Assembly: GCA_022316685.1 (NCBI GenBank)
Contig: JAKJHU010000337.1
Location: 153,008 to 217,007, forward strand
Source of the DNA: Progne subis subis
Taxonomy: Eukaryota > Chordata > Aves > Passeriformes > Hirundinidae
Reading direction: 5' to 3'
DNA: 64,000 bases
Numbering within the stretch: position 1 is the first letter of the stretch; each line of letters starts with the position of its first letter. A program made the position numbers and the translations under genes. The notes under the pieces were generated by a model. The model saw nothing but the letters and a program-made list of their open reading frames with translations. It was not told the DNA's origin and searched no databases. Positions 32,820-45,049 of this stretch are shown piece by piece.

Positions 32820-33440
32820 GACTTCTTGGTGAGGCTTCCTGCCGGGGCAGCAGGGATAGTTACCTCTCCTCCTGTTGTATTCTTGGCGAGGCTTCCTGCC
32901 GGGGCAGCAGGGATAGTTATCTCTCCTCCCACCGTATTCTTGGTGAGGCTTCCTGCCAGGGCAGCAGGGATAGTGACCTCTCCTCCTGTTGTATTCTTGG
33001 CGAGGCTTCCTGCCGGGGCAGCAGGGATAGTTATCTCTCCTCCCATCGTATTCTTGGCGAGGCTTCCTGCCGGGGCAGCAGGGATAGTTACCTCTCCTCC
33101 CACCGTATTCTTGGTGAGGCTTCCTGCCGGGGCAGCAGGGATAGTTACCTCTCCTCCCATCGTATTCTTGGCGAGGCTTCCTTCCTAGGGCAGCAGGGAT
33201 GGTTACCTCTCCTCCCACCGTATCCTTGGTGAGGCTTCCTGCCAGGGCAGCAGGGATAGTTACCTCTCCTCCCACCGTATTCTTGGCGAGGCTTCCTGCC
33301 GGGGCAGCAGGGATAGTTACCTCTCCTCCTGTTGTATCCTTGGTGAGGCTTCCTGCCAGGGCAGCAGGGATAGTTACCTCTCCTCCCACCGTATTGTTGG
33401 TGAGGCTTCCTTCCTGGGGCAGCAGGGATAGTTTCAGTCA
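32820..33440 (-). repeat. 57-bp minisatellite, 11 units, in the leader of the minus-strand ERV
   Basis: Eleven units counted from the GCAGCAGGGAT core (first at 32847, last at 33419, mean spacing 57.2 bp). Three unit types alternate: ...CCTGTTGTATTCTTGGCG, ...CCCACCGTATTCTTGGTG and ...CCCATCGTATTCTTGGCG. Because 57 is three times 19, frames stay open on both strands. The minus strand would encode a 19-residue repeat (GGEVTIPAAPAGSLTKNT). It lies between the primer site (33508-33525) and gag, so it is part of the proviral leader. No ATG-led gene is claimed. Confidence 0.9.
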
Positions 33441-33507
33441 GCTTTCCTGCTTTCCCTCGATTCTTCTTTCCACTGCTGCGCAGTACATGAGAAATTTGAG
33501 GGTCTTG

Positions 33508-33525
33508 GTCCCTGTTTGGGCACCA
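33508..33525 (-). other. Primer binding site, tRNA-Lys type
   Basis: On the minus strand the bases read TGGTGCCCAAACAGGGAC. This differs from the common Lys3-type primer site by two transitions, judged from my knowledge of that site. It lies just after the LTR end, as required. Confidence 0.8.
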
Positions 33526-33527
33526 CC

Positions 33528-33890
33528 TGCGGAAGAAAATGGGACATCACACAATGATCAATATGATCATAATGAGCCATTTATTGTAAGATGACAGTCT
33601 CTTTTATGCAGTTTTTAGCTTTAATCACACGTTTCATGCTACTTTACAATTGCTTGCACCCTAAAAGCATGCGTTAGCCCTTTAATCCTTATTGGTTGAT
33701 TGTTCTTACACATGCAGCAGATTACATAGTCCTTTTTTTCTGGCTCTCATCTGGTTCTATCATCCCAGAGTCATTTACCAGCTTTTGTTCTTCTTTGTAC
33801 ATGACTTCTGCATCTTGTTTTGCTTGGTATGTGTCTTTGACATCCTTGAAATGGTTACAGGCCTATTCTTTCTCATAAGCTGGATTGCTC
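33528..33890 (-). repeat. 5' LTR (or most of it) of the minus-strand betaretrovirus-like ERV
   Basis: The LTR end (CA on the minus strand, TG at 33528) lies two bases from the primer site. The polyadenylation signal AATAAA is at about 33580-33586 on the minus strand (CCATTTATTG on plus). The upstream limit is uncertain. Only about 22 bp of a 3' LTR remain, at 31176-31197. Confidence 0.6.
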
Positions 33891-33972
33891 ACATGTCCCC
33901 ATTTTTGGAGGAACTCATCCTCCACAGGCTGGAAACATTTCATGTGTGAGGGAGGAAGGGGCAGGTCCAGCC

Positions 33973-34070
33973 TTGCCCTGCCCTGTAACCCCAGCACTGC
34001 CCTGCCCTGAAACCCCAGCACTGCCCTGCCCTGAAACCCCAGCACTGCCCTGCCCTGTAACCCCAATCCC
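33973..34070 (+). repeat. 24-bp tandem repeat, four units
   Basis: Units of the form AACCCCAGCACTGCCCTGCCCTG(A/T). The period is a multiple of three, so frames stay open. No gene is inferred. Confidence 0.85.
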
Positions 34071-34949
34071 CCCAGAGCCTCTATCCCAGCCCAGCAGTGT
34101 CTGCCAATCCCTGGCACACCAAAGGCAATGCTCCACAGCCACCTCTGCAGCCCCCAGCCCATCTCCTGAGAGACCAAGTGACCCAAAGTCCCTCCTGGGG
34201 GAAGGGCCCAGGAAGACCATGGGTATTCAAGGCTGACCACAAGGCAAGCACACATCTTGACCTCACCTCCTCTTGGAATTTCTGTCTGAACACAGCTGGA
34301 ATCCAGGAGTTGGTAGCTCTGTGTTTGTGCTTCTGTATATCTTATTCGTCTTTCTCTTTCTGTGTCTTCCCCTTCTAATTCCCTCCCCTCGCAAATTTTG
34401 AGTGACTTAAAATTGAACCCGACTAGAGTTTGCGAAGTTGAATGGGCCAAGTAGTGCTTTGAGAAGTGTTTTTTATTGATTGAATGTTCTATTAAATCTT
34501 TTGCCAAAGATTCTGTTTTTTCTGAAGTTGTCAGTAAAGTCTGTTTTGTTGTTTTGAGCTCTTGAGAATCTCATGTTGCTATTTCTCCAGTGCATCCAAC
34601 TCAGAGTACAAAAATTATTGTAATTCCTTTTTAATGTCTAAGTAAGAGAGTTTTTTGGGGGATGGGGGTCAGGGTTTGTCTGTCCTGCTTGGCACAGCCC
34701 AGGCAGGGCTTTCACAGCCACATTGCACACTCCATTTCCCACCTGCACCCGCTGGTGCCTCTGAGTTCTGCTTGCCCAGCCCCAGGGACGCTCCCCTTGT
34801 CTGCCCATTCCCCACGGTCTCTGGGCAGGGATGGCCTCAGTGGGGGCTGCTGACAGCCTCAGACACTTGGAGGCTGCTGCTGGATTTGACTTCTCCAGAG
34901 GCTTGTTCAACCTTCAGCTCTTCAGTGCCCCAGGGCTCATTAACATTTA
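34071..34949. other. Noncoding stretch
   Basis: A 214-codon minus frame over 33863-34507 spans the 24-bp repeat and has no domain or start context. The T-rich part at 34380-34620 and the GC-rich part at 34640-34900 show nothing recognisable. Confidence 0.4.
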
Positions 34950-35260
34950 GAATACCTTAACAGCCAAGCCTCTGAGAATAATTTGATTTAGGTTTTCAAA
35001 TTTTTGTGGATAATTAACCAACTTCAGAAGTGTATTAAAAGTGAATATATTGTATTTACAAAATACTTAGAAAATATTTTTATGTCTGGTGCAGTTTTTT
35101 TTTTTCCTGATAATGCCTTGATATGTGCAATCTCCAGTTGACACTGAATCCAAGTATATTCTAATGCATTTTGAATAGGTATGAAAATCAAGACCCTTTA
35201 TGTCTGACAATCAATCAGACTCTGTCCTTACTCCCACCCCACCATTTCCCCCATCCAAGC
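34950..35260 (-). repeat. Inverted-duplicate segment (partner 18.89-19.2 kb)
   Basis: Reverse complement of 18891-19200, described there. It is the innermost matching part of the right arm. Confidence 0.7.
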
Positions 35261-38200
35261 CCTGGGACTCAGAGCAGCCTTGTACAAATCTGAGCTCCCT
35301 CCACCCCAGGCTGCACCTGCAGGTTTCAGCTCCTTGGCTCCAACTCCCACCTGCTTTCCTTGGAGAAGGCATTGCCCGAGACACAGAGGGATGTTCATTT
35401 ATTGTCAGCCAACAAACCCAAGGGAAGGCACAGCTCCATCAAATGCAAAAGTCATTCTTCTCCCTGGCTCTGCCCTGCACCTGATCCCCACAGCCTATCC
35501 TGTTTCCTTCATCCCTCCACTGCCAGGGACTTTCTGGGACGAGGGAGCTCTGCTCTGGCTATGGAGGGAGGTCCAAGTGTATCCCCTGGAGTGGGAACCA
35601 CAACTCATCAGGTTTGTGTCCTTAGAAGGACCAGGAACTGGTGAGACTCAGAGGCACAGAAAGGTTTCTCTTCATGGCTGCGAAAAACACCAATCACTTG
35701 TTTTAAAATGGTAAAATTTTAATAGTAATAAAATGATTATAAAAATAGTAATAGAGGGATAAAAATTTGGACAATTAGGGTTAGGACAATATAAGACAAT
35801 AAAAACAAAGTTACAGATGTCTGGGTGCAAATAAGCTCCGAAACAGGATGCCTGTTAACAGAGGATTAATTCTTAAAAGCAATAGCCTGTTGAATATTCA
35901 TACATCTCATACACGATGCATAAATTCCATTCAAACAAAGGATTCTCTCTGGTCAGTGTCACTTTCTTCCCCTTAATCTCTATGGCATCTTTAGGGCTGA
36001 GTGAGGCAGGAGAAATTGATCTCTTCTAATAAGGGAGGAATAAATTCTGTTCCTCTGAAAGATTTACGTATCCTGTGGCTGCTATCTCTTTGCGACTACC
36101 CCTATCCTCTCTTTAAAAATATCCCACGTACATAGTTTCTATTTTAACTACAAAAAATACATTTTAACTACAAAACTACATTTACCATACTATCAAAATA
36201 TTAATACAGCATTATTAATCAATACAACATAATACAAACAGTAAATATCTAGTGTAGAACCATATATTATGCACTTTTCACAATGGCCAGCATAAAAAAT
36301 GTGAACATGATAAAATTTAACAAACATCAAAACACTTCCCTCAGGCCCTCATGACATCCCAGCAACATCTGACATGTCCACCACCCAAATGGGATTGCCA
36401 TACAGGAAGACTTTTAGATAAAGACACAAGAAGAGGTGATATAAAACATAAACTGAGATGCTGACTAAAGTGTTATTTAAACTTATGAAAGATTGGGCAA
36501 CTCTCTGAAGCTCAAATCATGAAGCCAGTCAAGGGAGACACATTGGAATGACAGAGAAGAGCTGCAGGAGGAAATCCGGGAGCAACAGGAAGGACGTAGA
36601 TCCAGCGGCTCTACATGAACACGTGTCCTTAGACACGGCCATTCAAACAGCTGAAGAAAGAAGGTCATGAACTATTAGACTGAATGTTGGTGGCAAAGGT
36701 GGAAGGGAAGATCAGTATTTCTTTTCCTGCCCTCTGCAGAAGAATCCAGTAGTTCCAGGAAATTCTAGTTCCTGGTGGGAAAAGTTTGCCACTTCATAAA
36801 GTATTCAAATGACCTGGATAATAAAAAACGTGCTTGCATATTTTGAAATTTACAGGTATTAAAACCTGTGCCCTTTTCCAGGCAAACATCAGTTGTGTGC
36901 CCATGCACAGGCAGTGCCACTTGTGCCCTGAGGTGCCGAGATGGGATTGGCGTCTCTCAGAGAGGAGCTGAGGGAGAGCAGAGCACCTTGCCAGCTGCAG
37001 GTCCCTGACAGCCCCAGAGAGCTCCTGTCCCAGAAACATCTGCTCTGCTCCAGGCTGGAACAGGGCCCAGCATTGTGCCGGGATCATCAGAGAACTGAGG
37101 TGTGTGCTGGAATTCAATCCCCTCCCCATCCCACAGCAGGCCTGCATTTCCCGCCTCCAGCCTTGGTCTCCAGCACAGCCATGGAGGCTCTTTGGGCTCT
37201 GGACTTTTCCTGCAGCCACCAAGGGCAGCTGAGCTCTGCCTTTGGCACAGTCAGCCCTGCCCAGCCCAGGCAATGCCCAGCAATTCCTTGTGTGTGCCTG
37301 GCCCTGCTGTCAGCCCCGGCAGCGGCTGCGTGGCCCCTTTGTGCCGCGCTGGCCCGGCCATGGTGCCACAGCCCCTGTGCAGGCGCAGGGCAGGACAGGA
37401 GCATTGCGGGTGGGAACGGCCCCTGTGCCGTGGTGCCCACAGCAGCCTTGGGGCTCTGTGCCCCATGGCCTCCCTGCTGGGCAGCCTCTGCCAGCTCCTG
37501 CACAGCCCGTGGCACCTGTGGGGCTGCACAGACAGCCCTGCCCCGGGCTCTGCTGGGCTCTGGGCCAGCAGAGAGGCCGGGCAGGGCTGGCCATGGCCGG
37601 GAACAGGCCCTGAGCCCCACAGGAGGATGGAGCTGGGCCACAGCCAAACTGCCCCGCAAACCTGGGCTGAGCAGCCAGGGCTGGCAATGGCTGGGGACAG
37701 AGGCTGGCGCTGACAAATGTCCTGGGCCATGTTCCTGCTCTGTCCATGCCACCAAGGGCACAGAGCAGTCTCCTCTCTGGGCCACTTGCCTGTTTTCAAT
37801 GCCTTCCACAGGCGCTGGCCCTGCCCCACAAGGCCTGGGCTGAGTCCTGCCCCTGCACGCTCACACAGGCTGAGATGGACACTGATGGTTTCTGTGGCAG
37901 GCTCTCTCAGCCCAGCCCAGCTGTCTCCAAGCTCTGCCAGCTGCCCTGAGCACTCGGCAGCACCAAGGGCCTCTCCCCAGCACAGCCCAGCCGGCTCTGG
38001 CCCCACAGCTCTGCTCAGGGCAGGCTGCTCTGGGCAGGGGCCCCACGGCCTCAGCCCCTCGGAAGGGCACAGCAGCAGCTGCAGCTCAGACAGGACTCAG
38101 CCCCAGCCATGGGCAAGGTGCTGGGCCAAGGGAAAAGGAGGCTCCCTGTGTGCCCTGCTCCCCTCTCCCTGAGGTGCTGAGAGCTCTGCAGCCCCTGCTG

Positions 38201-38289
38201 CCATCCCATCTGCCCAGGCCAGCACAACAGCCCCGGCCTTGGGGCCCTCAAGAGCTGCTCCTGCTCCAGGCCCAGGGCCAAGGAATTCA
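35261..38289. other. 3 kb without a recognisable gene; AT-rich LTR-like part at 35.64-36.35 kb
   Basis: The part 35640-36350 is strongly AT-rich and looks like LTR or ERV debris, but I found no partner. The part 36900-38290 is GC-rich, with long frames on both strands at the same place and no domain. The last 65 bp match 19365-19420 in reverse, so the right arm resumes here. Confidence 0.4.
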
Positions 38290-38760
38290 TGGTGTTCCTC
38301 TGAGGCCTGATGGAACCAAGAGGCCACTGTGACACTGCAGGGCCTTGTGGAACCATGCAGAGCTTTGGGACAGGGCGGGACCTGGTGTCATGATGGTGCC
38401 ATTATGACACTGCAGGGCTCGATGGAACCAAATAGCCAGGGTGGCTCCTCTGGGGCTCTTAGAATGAAGGAAGCATGTTTGACACCGTGGTGCTCCTTGG
38501 GACCAAGAGGCCATTGCGACACTGTGGAACCAAGGAGATCATTGCTGCACTGCCAGACCTCATGGAACCAAAGATCCATTGTGACACTTCAGGGCCTTGG
38601 GGGGAAAAGCACCATTGTGACACTGCAGGGCCAAAGGATCCAAGGGACTTAGTGACACCAAGGGGTCCTATGCAATGAAAGGGGCATTGTGACACTGGGA
38701 GGCCTCATGAAATCATGGAGAACTTTGTGACTCCAGGGCCTGATGGACCCAAGCTGACAC
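38290..38760 (-). repeat. ~37-bp minisatellite array, reverse orientation (right arm)
   Basis: Units seen as GTGACACTGCAGGGCC...ATGGAACCAAG, the reverse complement of the array at 17.43-18.3 kb, in the matching arm position next to a CR1 tail. Confidence 0.85.
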
Positions 38761-38763
38761 CAA

Positions 38764-39362
38764 TTGGCTGGAGGTGGTGAACTGCTGGAGGGTAGGAGGA
38801 CTCTGCACAGAGCCCTGGACAGGCTGGATCCAGGGACCAAAACCAATAAATTGAGATTAAACAAGTCCAAGTGCCAGGTCCTGCACTTTGGCTACTACAC
38901 CCCTGCAGCGCTACAGGCTGGGGACAGAGTGGCTGGACAGCAGCCAGGCAGAAATGGACCTGGGGGGACAGATGGACAGCAGGCTGGACATGAGCCAGCA
39001 GTGTGCCCAGGTGGCCAAGAAGGCCAATGGCACCTGGCCTGGATCAGGAATGGTGTGGCAGGCAGGAGCAGGGCAGTGATTCTACTCCTGTGCTCGGTGC
39101 TGGTTGGGCAACACCTCAAGTGCTGTGTCCAGTTCTGGACCCCCCAATTTAGGAAGGACATGGAGGGGCTGGAGTGTGTCCAGAGAAGGGCAACAAGGCT
39201 GGTGAAGGGTCTGGAAAACAAGTCCTGTGAGGAGTGGCTGAAGGAGCTGGGGTTGTTTATCCTGAAGAAGAGGAGGCTCAAGGCAGACAAGGCGATGTCA
39301 GAGCATAGGCTGGACTTGATGATATCCAAGGTCTTTTCCAACCTTGCTGATTCTGTGATTCT
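38764..39362 (+). mobile_element. CR1 LINE 3' fragment (right arm)
   Basis: Carries CR1 RT C-terminal phrases in shifted frames: [52 protein letters not shown] and ELGLFILKKRRLKADK. The 3' UTR and the TTGCTGATTCTGTGATTCTC tail follow. It is the inverted partner of 16805-17430. Inactive. Confidence 0.9.
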
Positions 39363-40780
39363 CGGAAACCACCCTTGCAGCAGTTGCAGGATGAGCCCTG
39401 GGCCTCCTCTTCAGAAGGTCCAGCAGCCCAAGTCCCTCAGCTTCTCCTCACAGTCCCAGAGCCCATCCTGTCAGTCCTGCAGGAGCCTGCAGACAATTCC
39501 TGAAGCGCTTGGAGGATGACCCTGCTCCCCAAGAGACATTCCCATGGTGCTAACTCAGGAATTGAAATGGGGCATGGGACTAGAGAGGAATGGGCAACCA
39601 GGGATGGGCTGTTTGCAGGGGACAGAACAGGGAAGGGCAAAATTAAGAAATTTGTACCAGGAAGGGGAAAGAAAGCCAAGGTGAAGCAAAGCTAATGCTG
39701 AGGGCAGCTTGTGGCTGGCTGCCAGGCAGCCCTGGCTGTGAGAAACAACATCTGCAGTGGCACAGGAAACTCGCTGCTCATGGCAACAAACTTTCTGGAT
39801 GACTTCAGAGGCCACCACAAACCTGAGTGGTTTCCCTGCTGTGCCCCAGCCCTTCCTGGCCCCAGGGGCTGATGGCATTTGTGCTCCCTCAGGTTCATCT
39901 CCCCACACCAACACCATGGAGGTGCTGACGCCTGCTCTGGGCAGTGCAAACAGGGGCTCCTGAGCCAGTGCTGCCGTGTCTGTGCCTGCAAGGATGCGGC
40001 ACCTGTGTGAGCTGGGGGAGAGGCCAGGGCTGCAGAGGGGGGATGTTGTTGGCAGGTGCATGAGGACGCTCTGGGACGCTGCCCTGGGGTGTCCAGCGCA
40101 GTGGGGATGGATCAGCCCCTGCTCTGCTGCTCCTTCCCGTCTCCCCCAGGCACCTTGCAGAGCCCCAGCCATGCTGTTTGCCCCCAGCCTGCCCACGGCC
40201 ACCCTGGGGCTGCTCACGGGGCTTTTCTCTGCTGAGCATTGGCCTGGGCATGTTCTGGAGAGAGCCTGGGCAAGGAGCCTGGAGCCCCCAGGCCCTGCCC
40301 TGAGGCGTCAGCGCTGCCCCAGCAGTGCCCATGGCCTGTCCCTGCTGCAGCCCTGGCACTGCCACCCCCAGCACTGTGCCCGGCCCCGAGAGCACTCAGG
40401 CCCTACAGCAACAGCAGGGCCAGGAGGGCAGCGGGGCAGGGCCACGGGAGCAGCACTGGCAACACCAAGTGCTGCTGCTCCTGGGCACAGCTGCTGTGCC
40501 AGCACTGATCTGCTCCCAGCTCTGCACACAGACATTGCTGTTGCAGCTCCAGAGAAGGGAACAAAAGGGGGATCTCTGCAGAAAACTTGGCTGGGAGATC
40601 CTTGAGTTCCTTTAAAGCCACCAGGAGTGCAGCCCCTCATTGGCACAGTCTGTGGCCACAGGGAAGATGGAGAGAAACAAAATGAGAAATGTCCCAAGGA
40701 ATGGCTTTTCTTTGTGGGAAAAATTAAAAAACTAAAACATAGGAAAAACAACCATAACTAAATCCAGAAGAAGCATTAAA
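39363..40780 (-). repeat. Duplicated noncoding spacer downstream of the OR copy (right arm)
   Basis: Reverse-complement partner of about 15.36-16.75 kb. The small insertions and deletions between the arms shift shared frames, as expected for noncoding duplicates. Confidence 0.75.
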
Positions 40781-40787
40781 GATGACT

Positions 40788-40793
40788 TTTATT
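40788..40793 (-). promoter_or_regulatory. Candidate polyadenylation signal of the minus-strand OR copy
   Basis: AATAAA on the minus strand, about 31 bp after the stop codon, at the same distance as in the copy at 14.3-15.2 kb. Confidence 0.5.
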
Positions 40794-40823
40794 GCAAGTG
40801 ATTTGCAGAAATTGGCCATTGCT

Positions 40824-41756
40824 TTAATGTTTCCGATACCATCCAGTCACCAGTCTCCATGCTGCAGCCTTGAGCTCCTTGTTCCTCAGGCTGTAGATGA
40901 GGGGGTTCAGGGCTGGAGGCACCACTGAGTACAGAACTGACAGGGCCAGATCCAGGGATGGGGAGGAGATGGAGGGGGGCTTCAGGTGAGCAAACACTGC
41001 ACTGCTGAGGAACAGAGAGACCACGGCCAGGTGAGGGAGGCAGGTGGAAAAAGGCTTTGTGCCGTCCTGCTCAGAGGGGATCCTCAGCACAGCCCTGAAG
41101 ATCTGCACATAGGAGAAAACAATGAACACAAAAAAAACAAATGCTAAAGAGGAACTAATTGCAATGAGCCCAAGTTGCCTGAGATAGGATTTGGAGCAGG
41201 ACAGTTTGATGATTCTGGGGGATTTCACAGAAGAACTGGCCCAGGTCATTGCCATGGCACAGGGGCAGGGAAAATGTATTGGCCGTGTGCAGCAGTGAAT
41301 AGAGAAAGACACTGGCCCAGGCAGCTGCTGCCATGTGGACACAAGCTCTGCTGCTCAGGAGAGTCCCGTAGTGCAGGGGTTTGCAGATGGACACGTAGCG
41401 GTCGTAGCACATGATGGTCAGGAGGAAAAGCTCTTCTGTGATAAAGAAGGAAATGAAAAAGAGTTGAGCAGCACATCCTGTGTAGGAGATGGTCCTGGTG
41501 TCCCAAAGGAATTGTGCATGGCTTTGGGGACAGTGGTGAGGATGGAGCCCAGGTCGGTGAGGGCCAGGTTGAGCAGGAAGAAGAACATGGGCATGTGCAG
41601 GAGGTGGCCACAGGCTGCGGTGCTGATGATGAGGCCGTTGGCCAGGAGGGCAGCCAGGGAGATGCCCAGGAAGAGGCAGAAGTGCAGGAACTGCAGCTGC
41701 CGCGTGTCTGCCAATGGCAGCAGGAGGAAGTGGCTGATGGAGCTGCTGTTGGACAT
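40824..41756 (-). pseudogene. Olfactory receptor, OR14-like, two cancelling frameshifts
   Basis: Inverted partner of the copy at 14287-15219, also 933 bp from ATG (41756) to stop. The first frame covers MSNSSS, TM1 and TM2 to PKAMHNS. A base is lost near 41507 (TTCCTTTGGG where the 49-kb copy has TTCCCTCTGGG). The next frame carries TM3-TM5, with MCYDRYVSICKPLHY and the FCEIP loop. A base is gained near 41215 (CCCCCAGAATC). The first frame then resumes through TM6 and TM7 ([15 protein letters not shown]). The two breaks are not at the same sites as in the left copy, so they arose after duplication or are read errors. As written it does not encode a receptor. Confidence 0.9.
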
Positions 41757-41799
41757 TTCATCACTCTGGCCATGGAGTCCTGTGGAAGGAGGACACAGT

Positions 41800-44700
41800 T
41801 ACAAGTCAAGGCAAATCTTTGCTGAGCAATGCCCAAGCCCCTCCTCCCTGCCCTGTCCCTGCTGCTCTGTGCCACCCAATTTTCCTTTTCTCAGAGCCCT
41901 TCCTTCAGCCCCATGCCTGGAGCTCTGCTGGGATCTGCCCCCATTGCTGTGACAAGCAGGGGCTCTGCCCATGGACACCGAGGGATCAGCTCTGCTCTGC
42001 AGCACTGGGGTCATGGGAACAGGGACAGGAGCCAGTCCTGAGGTTGGGCTTCATCAGCCCAAACTGCTCCTGAGGCAGAGGAGCTTGTCAGCATCTCCTG
42101 TGCCAGTGCTAAGGAATGGTGATGGCCAAAGGCAGTTGGAGAGGGTTTCCTGCTGTGCCCAGGGAGATCAGAGAGAACTGTGCAAGGCAAGAGCATTGGC
42201 TGTAACTCAGTGAAGGCTGAGGGGAGCTGCTCTGTGGCTCCATCAGTCCCCAGCTGCCCTTTCTGAGATCGAGGGCCGTACCTGTGTTCCCCTGGAAATC
42301 AGCCTGACACAGCTGAGAGCAGAGGGAGCCACAGCAGAGCAAACTGGCTCAGCCTTTCTCACAGTCTCAGCCCCACTCCTGGCCAAGGACACTCCTGTCC
42401 GCCAGTGTCCCCTGGAGGCAGCTCACAGCTTGGATGGCATCCCCAGGACACACGCAGGGTCCTGTCCATGGCTCTGCTGGAGGAGAGTCAGCTCATTCCC
42501 AGCCTCCAGCCTGCCCTGCCCAGAGCTCCCCAGGGCAGAGGAAGCTGGGACACCCCATTGCTGTGCTCAGCCTGCACAGGAGGAGCCCAAGGGCTGGGCC
42601 TGAGCCTGCAGCTGGAGCTGCCATTCCCAGAGAGCCCATCAGCAATGCCAGGAGCACCTGGGCAAGGCAAGGGGAGAGAGACCTGGGCTCTGAGGAAAAG
42701 CCTTTCCCTGCCCAGCCCTGCACAGCCCCTGCCAGGCAGCAGCAGTGCAGGACAGTGGCCCTCAGGCCCTGCTCAGCAGGAATGGGCACATTGCAGGAGA
42801 GACGCCCTTCATCTCTGGAGCTGCTCTGCCAGTCCAGGAGGGGACTGAGGGCCCCAAGCCCCCAGGCTGAGGGCTGTGCTGGCTGCGAGGGGACACAAGA
42901 GCTGTGCTGCTCAGGGCAGTGTGTGCCCTGCAGGGCAGGGCTGGCAGGTGCCACATCTCCCCTGCAGCAGGGCTTCCCTCAGCACTGCCTCCGTCCCTCC
43001 CTGCCCACGGCTCTGCTGCTGGAGCTGTCCCAGCCCGAGCTGTTCCTGTGGCCCCGGGCTCCTTCCCTGCCAGTGCTGCCAGAGCCCAGCCCAGCCCCTG
43101 GGCCAGCTCTGCCCTGCAGCTGCTCGGGGCTGCAGGGATTAAAGAACAGCTCCCCAGGCCTGGGCACCATGGAAAGGGGATGCTGCATGGATCTGGAGGC
43201 TGGGGAGCTGGAGGCACTTGCTGAGGATCCCAGGAAAACCCAGTGGGATGGTTTACGAGCCTCAGCCCCTGCTCTGCCTTGCGCACCTGAGTTTCCATTG
43301 CCACCAAGCTGAGCCAGGGAAAAGAGGGAGCACAGATTCAGGAAAGCAGAGACTCAAGCAGGAAACCCCTGCCCTAAATGAGCTCATGAAAAGTCTCCTC
43401 TTTGGGGAATGACCTGGGCATGAGCTGGAGCTGTGAGCAGCCCTGGCCCACACAGCACCCTCTCCACAGCAGCAGGACCTGCCCTGGCAGGAGTCACTCC
43501 TTGCAACCCCAGCTCCTCTCCACCATCCACAGGGAGCTCCCAGGCAGGCTGAGAGCTGCCCCTGGCAGGTGGCAGATCCCCTGGCCTGGCCAAGAGCCCT
43601 CAGGGCTGCAGGAGCTGCTCTGCAGGACAGCCCTGGGCACCCCTGGCTGCAGCCCCAGCTTCAGCCCCTGCAGCCGTCCCTGGCAGCAGGAGCCATCCTG
43701 CCCTGTCCCTCTGATGGAGCCCAGTGCAGCCCCGCTCTGGAGCACATCCTCCCCCAAACCAGGAACAGCAGCAGAGCCATCCTTACAGTCATCTCAGTCC
43801 TGTCAGGGGTCAGCTTTAGGAGATCCCTGCAGCCAGGGACTGACTGTGTCAAAAGCTGTGAAGATTTCTTCATGAATAATCTCAGAATTGTCCTCCCAGC
43901 TGCTTTAAGCCTCTGTCTGCTTCACTGCTCTCAGGTACCTGCAGGCAGTGCCCTCAGCCCAGCAGGGCTGGGAAAGGAGCTGCTCCTCAGAAGTGTCTTT
44001 TCAAGCTCTTCATGGTTGCCAGGAGCTTCCTCTGTGCCAGAAGCCCAGCCCAGCTCAGCAGCACAGACAGAGCACAAGGACTTTAATTACCCTCTTGGGA
44101 CTTTGGTGCTGTTACATCAGACTCAGTCCCTGAGAATGTGCTCAAAAAACTTCTCAAGAACTCACAGTCAGATTCAAAGTCCAAAGTTTCTTTAACTTTT
44201 AATGGGTCCCACTGAGGGACACAACTCATAGGAAAGTGTCCCCAGGTTCTAGTTAAGCAGAACACTGCAAGCACTGTGAACTGGTGAGGACAAACAAGGA
44301 AAAGGTGTCTTTGGGTGCTGAGCAAACCTGGATGTGTTTCAGGAATGCAAAGGGCCCAGGCCTGAGCCCCAGCCCCTGCCAAGGCAGATCCTGTCCCTCC
44401 CTCATTGCTCACAGCTCTTCCTGGGGCACTGGGATGTGGGGATGTGCAATGCCAAGGACAGCACCATGGGGTGGCCCCTGCCAGGCTGCTGAGCAGGGAC
44501 AAGGAGGCAATGAGGCCCCAGGGCTGCAAGGGTCACTTGTCCCCTCCTGGCCTCAGTGCCAGGGCCAGCAGCCATGGCCAAAGTGCTGCAGGAGTTGGCT
44601 CTGTCAGGGCCTTTCAGCTGCTGCCCATCCCTGTGCCCTCTCCAGCCCAGGCTGTCCTGCGATGTCCATGCCCTGTGCCTCTGTCCCTGCAGGCTGTCGT

Positions 44701-45049
44701 CATCCCCTGGCTGCCCCACCTCGCTGGCCCCTTCCTCTGCTGACAGCTCTGCGTCCTGCCTGCCTCTGCCTGGGCACACAGAGCCTTGGGCTGCTCCAGC
44801 CTCCTTCTGGGGGATGTGTTGTACCACAGCCCTGCCCTGGGAGGGAAATTCCTTTCTCCTGGTGTCCAGTCTGGACTTCTCCAGCTGCCCTCTGCAGAAT
44901 TTTTTTCTTTCTCTCTCTCTTTTCTGCCGTGTCAAAATGATCCCCCATCTCTGAAATCACCCTTCAATCCCTGCCAGGGCTCTCGTCTGCTGTCCTCAGT
45001 CTCCACTCCACTGAGCACAGAGCTCCTTTGTCCCTATACAGTGGTCAAG
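41800..45049 (-). repeat. Duplicated noncoding spacer upstream of the OR copy (right arm)
   Basis: Partner of 12.15-14.27 kb in reverse, but about 1 kb longer. The part around 41830-42900 has no clear left-arm match. Many frames are open on both strands (for example 42434-43312 + and 42762-43307 -), with no domain. Stop-poor GC-rich DNA explains them. Confidence 0.65.

Noticed and set aside
32741..33389. Minus-strand 139- and 200-codon frames over the 57-bp minisatellite as a protein gene
   Set aside because: The openness follows from a period divisible by three; no ATG-led gene linked to gag could be shown. Kept as a repeat and a finding only.
32820..33440. CRISPR-like array
   Set aside because: Units are contiguous tandem copies with no unique spacers, and the genome is vertebrate.
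37114..38006. Overlapping 231- and 251-codon frames on the minus strand and 300-codon frame on plus
   Set aside because: Same interval open on several frames; compositional, no recognisable motif.
42434..43312. 292-codon plus-strand open frame in the right arm
   Set aside because: An opposite-strand frame of similar length overlaps it, the homologous left-arm segment does not keep it, and no domain is visible.
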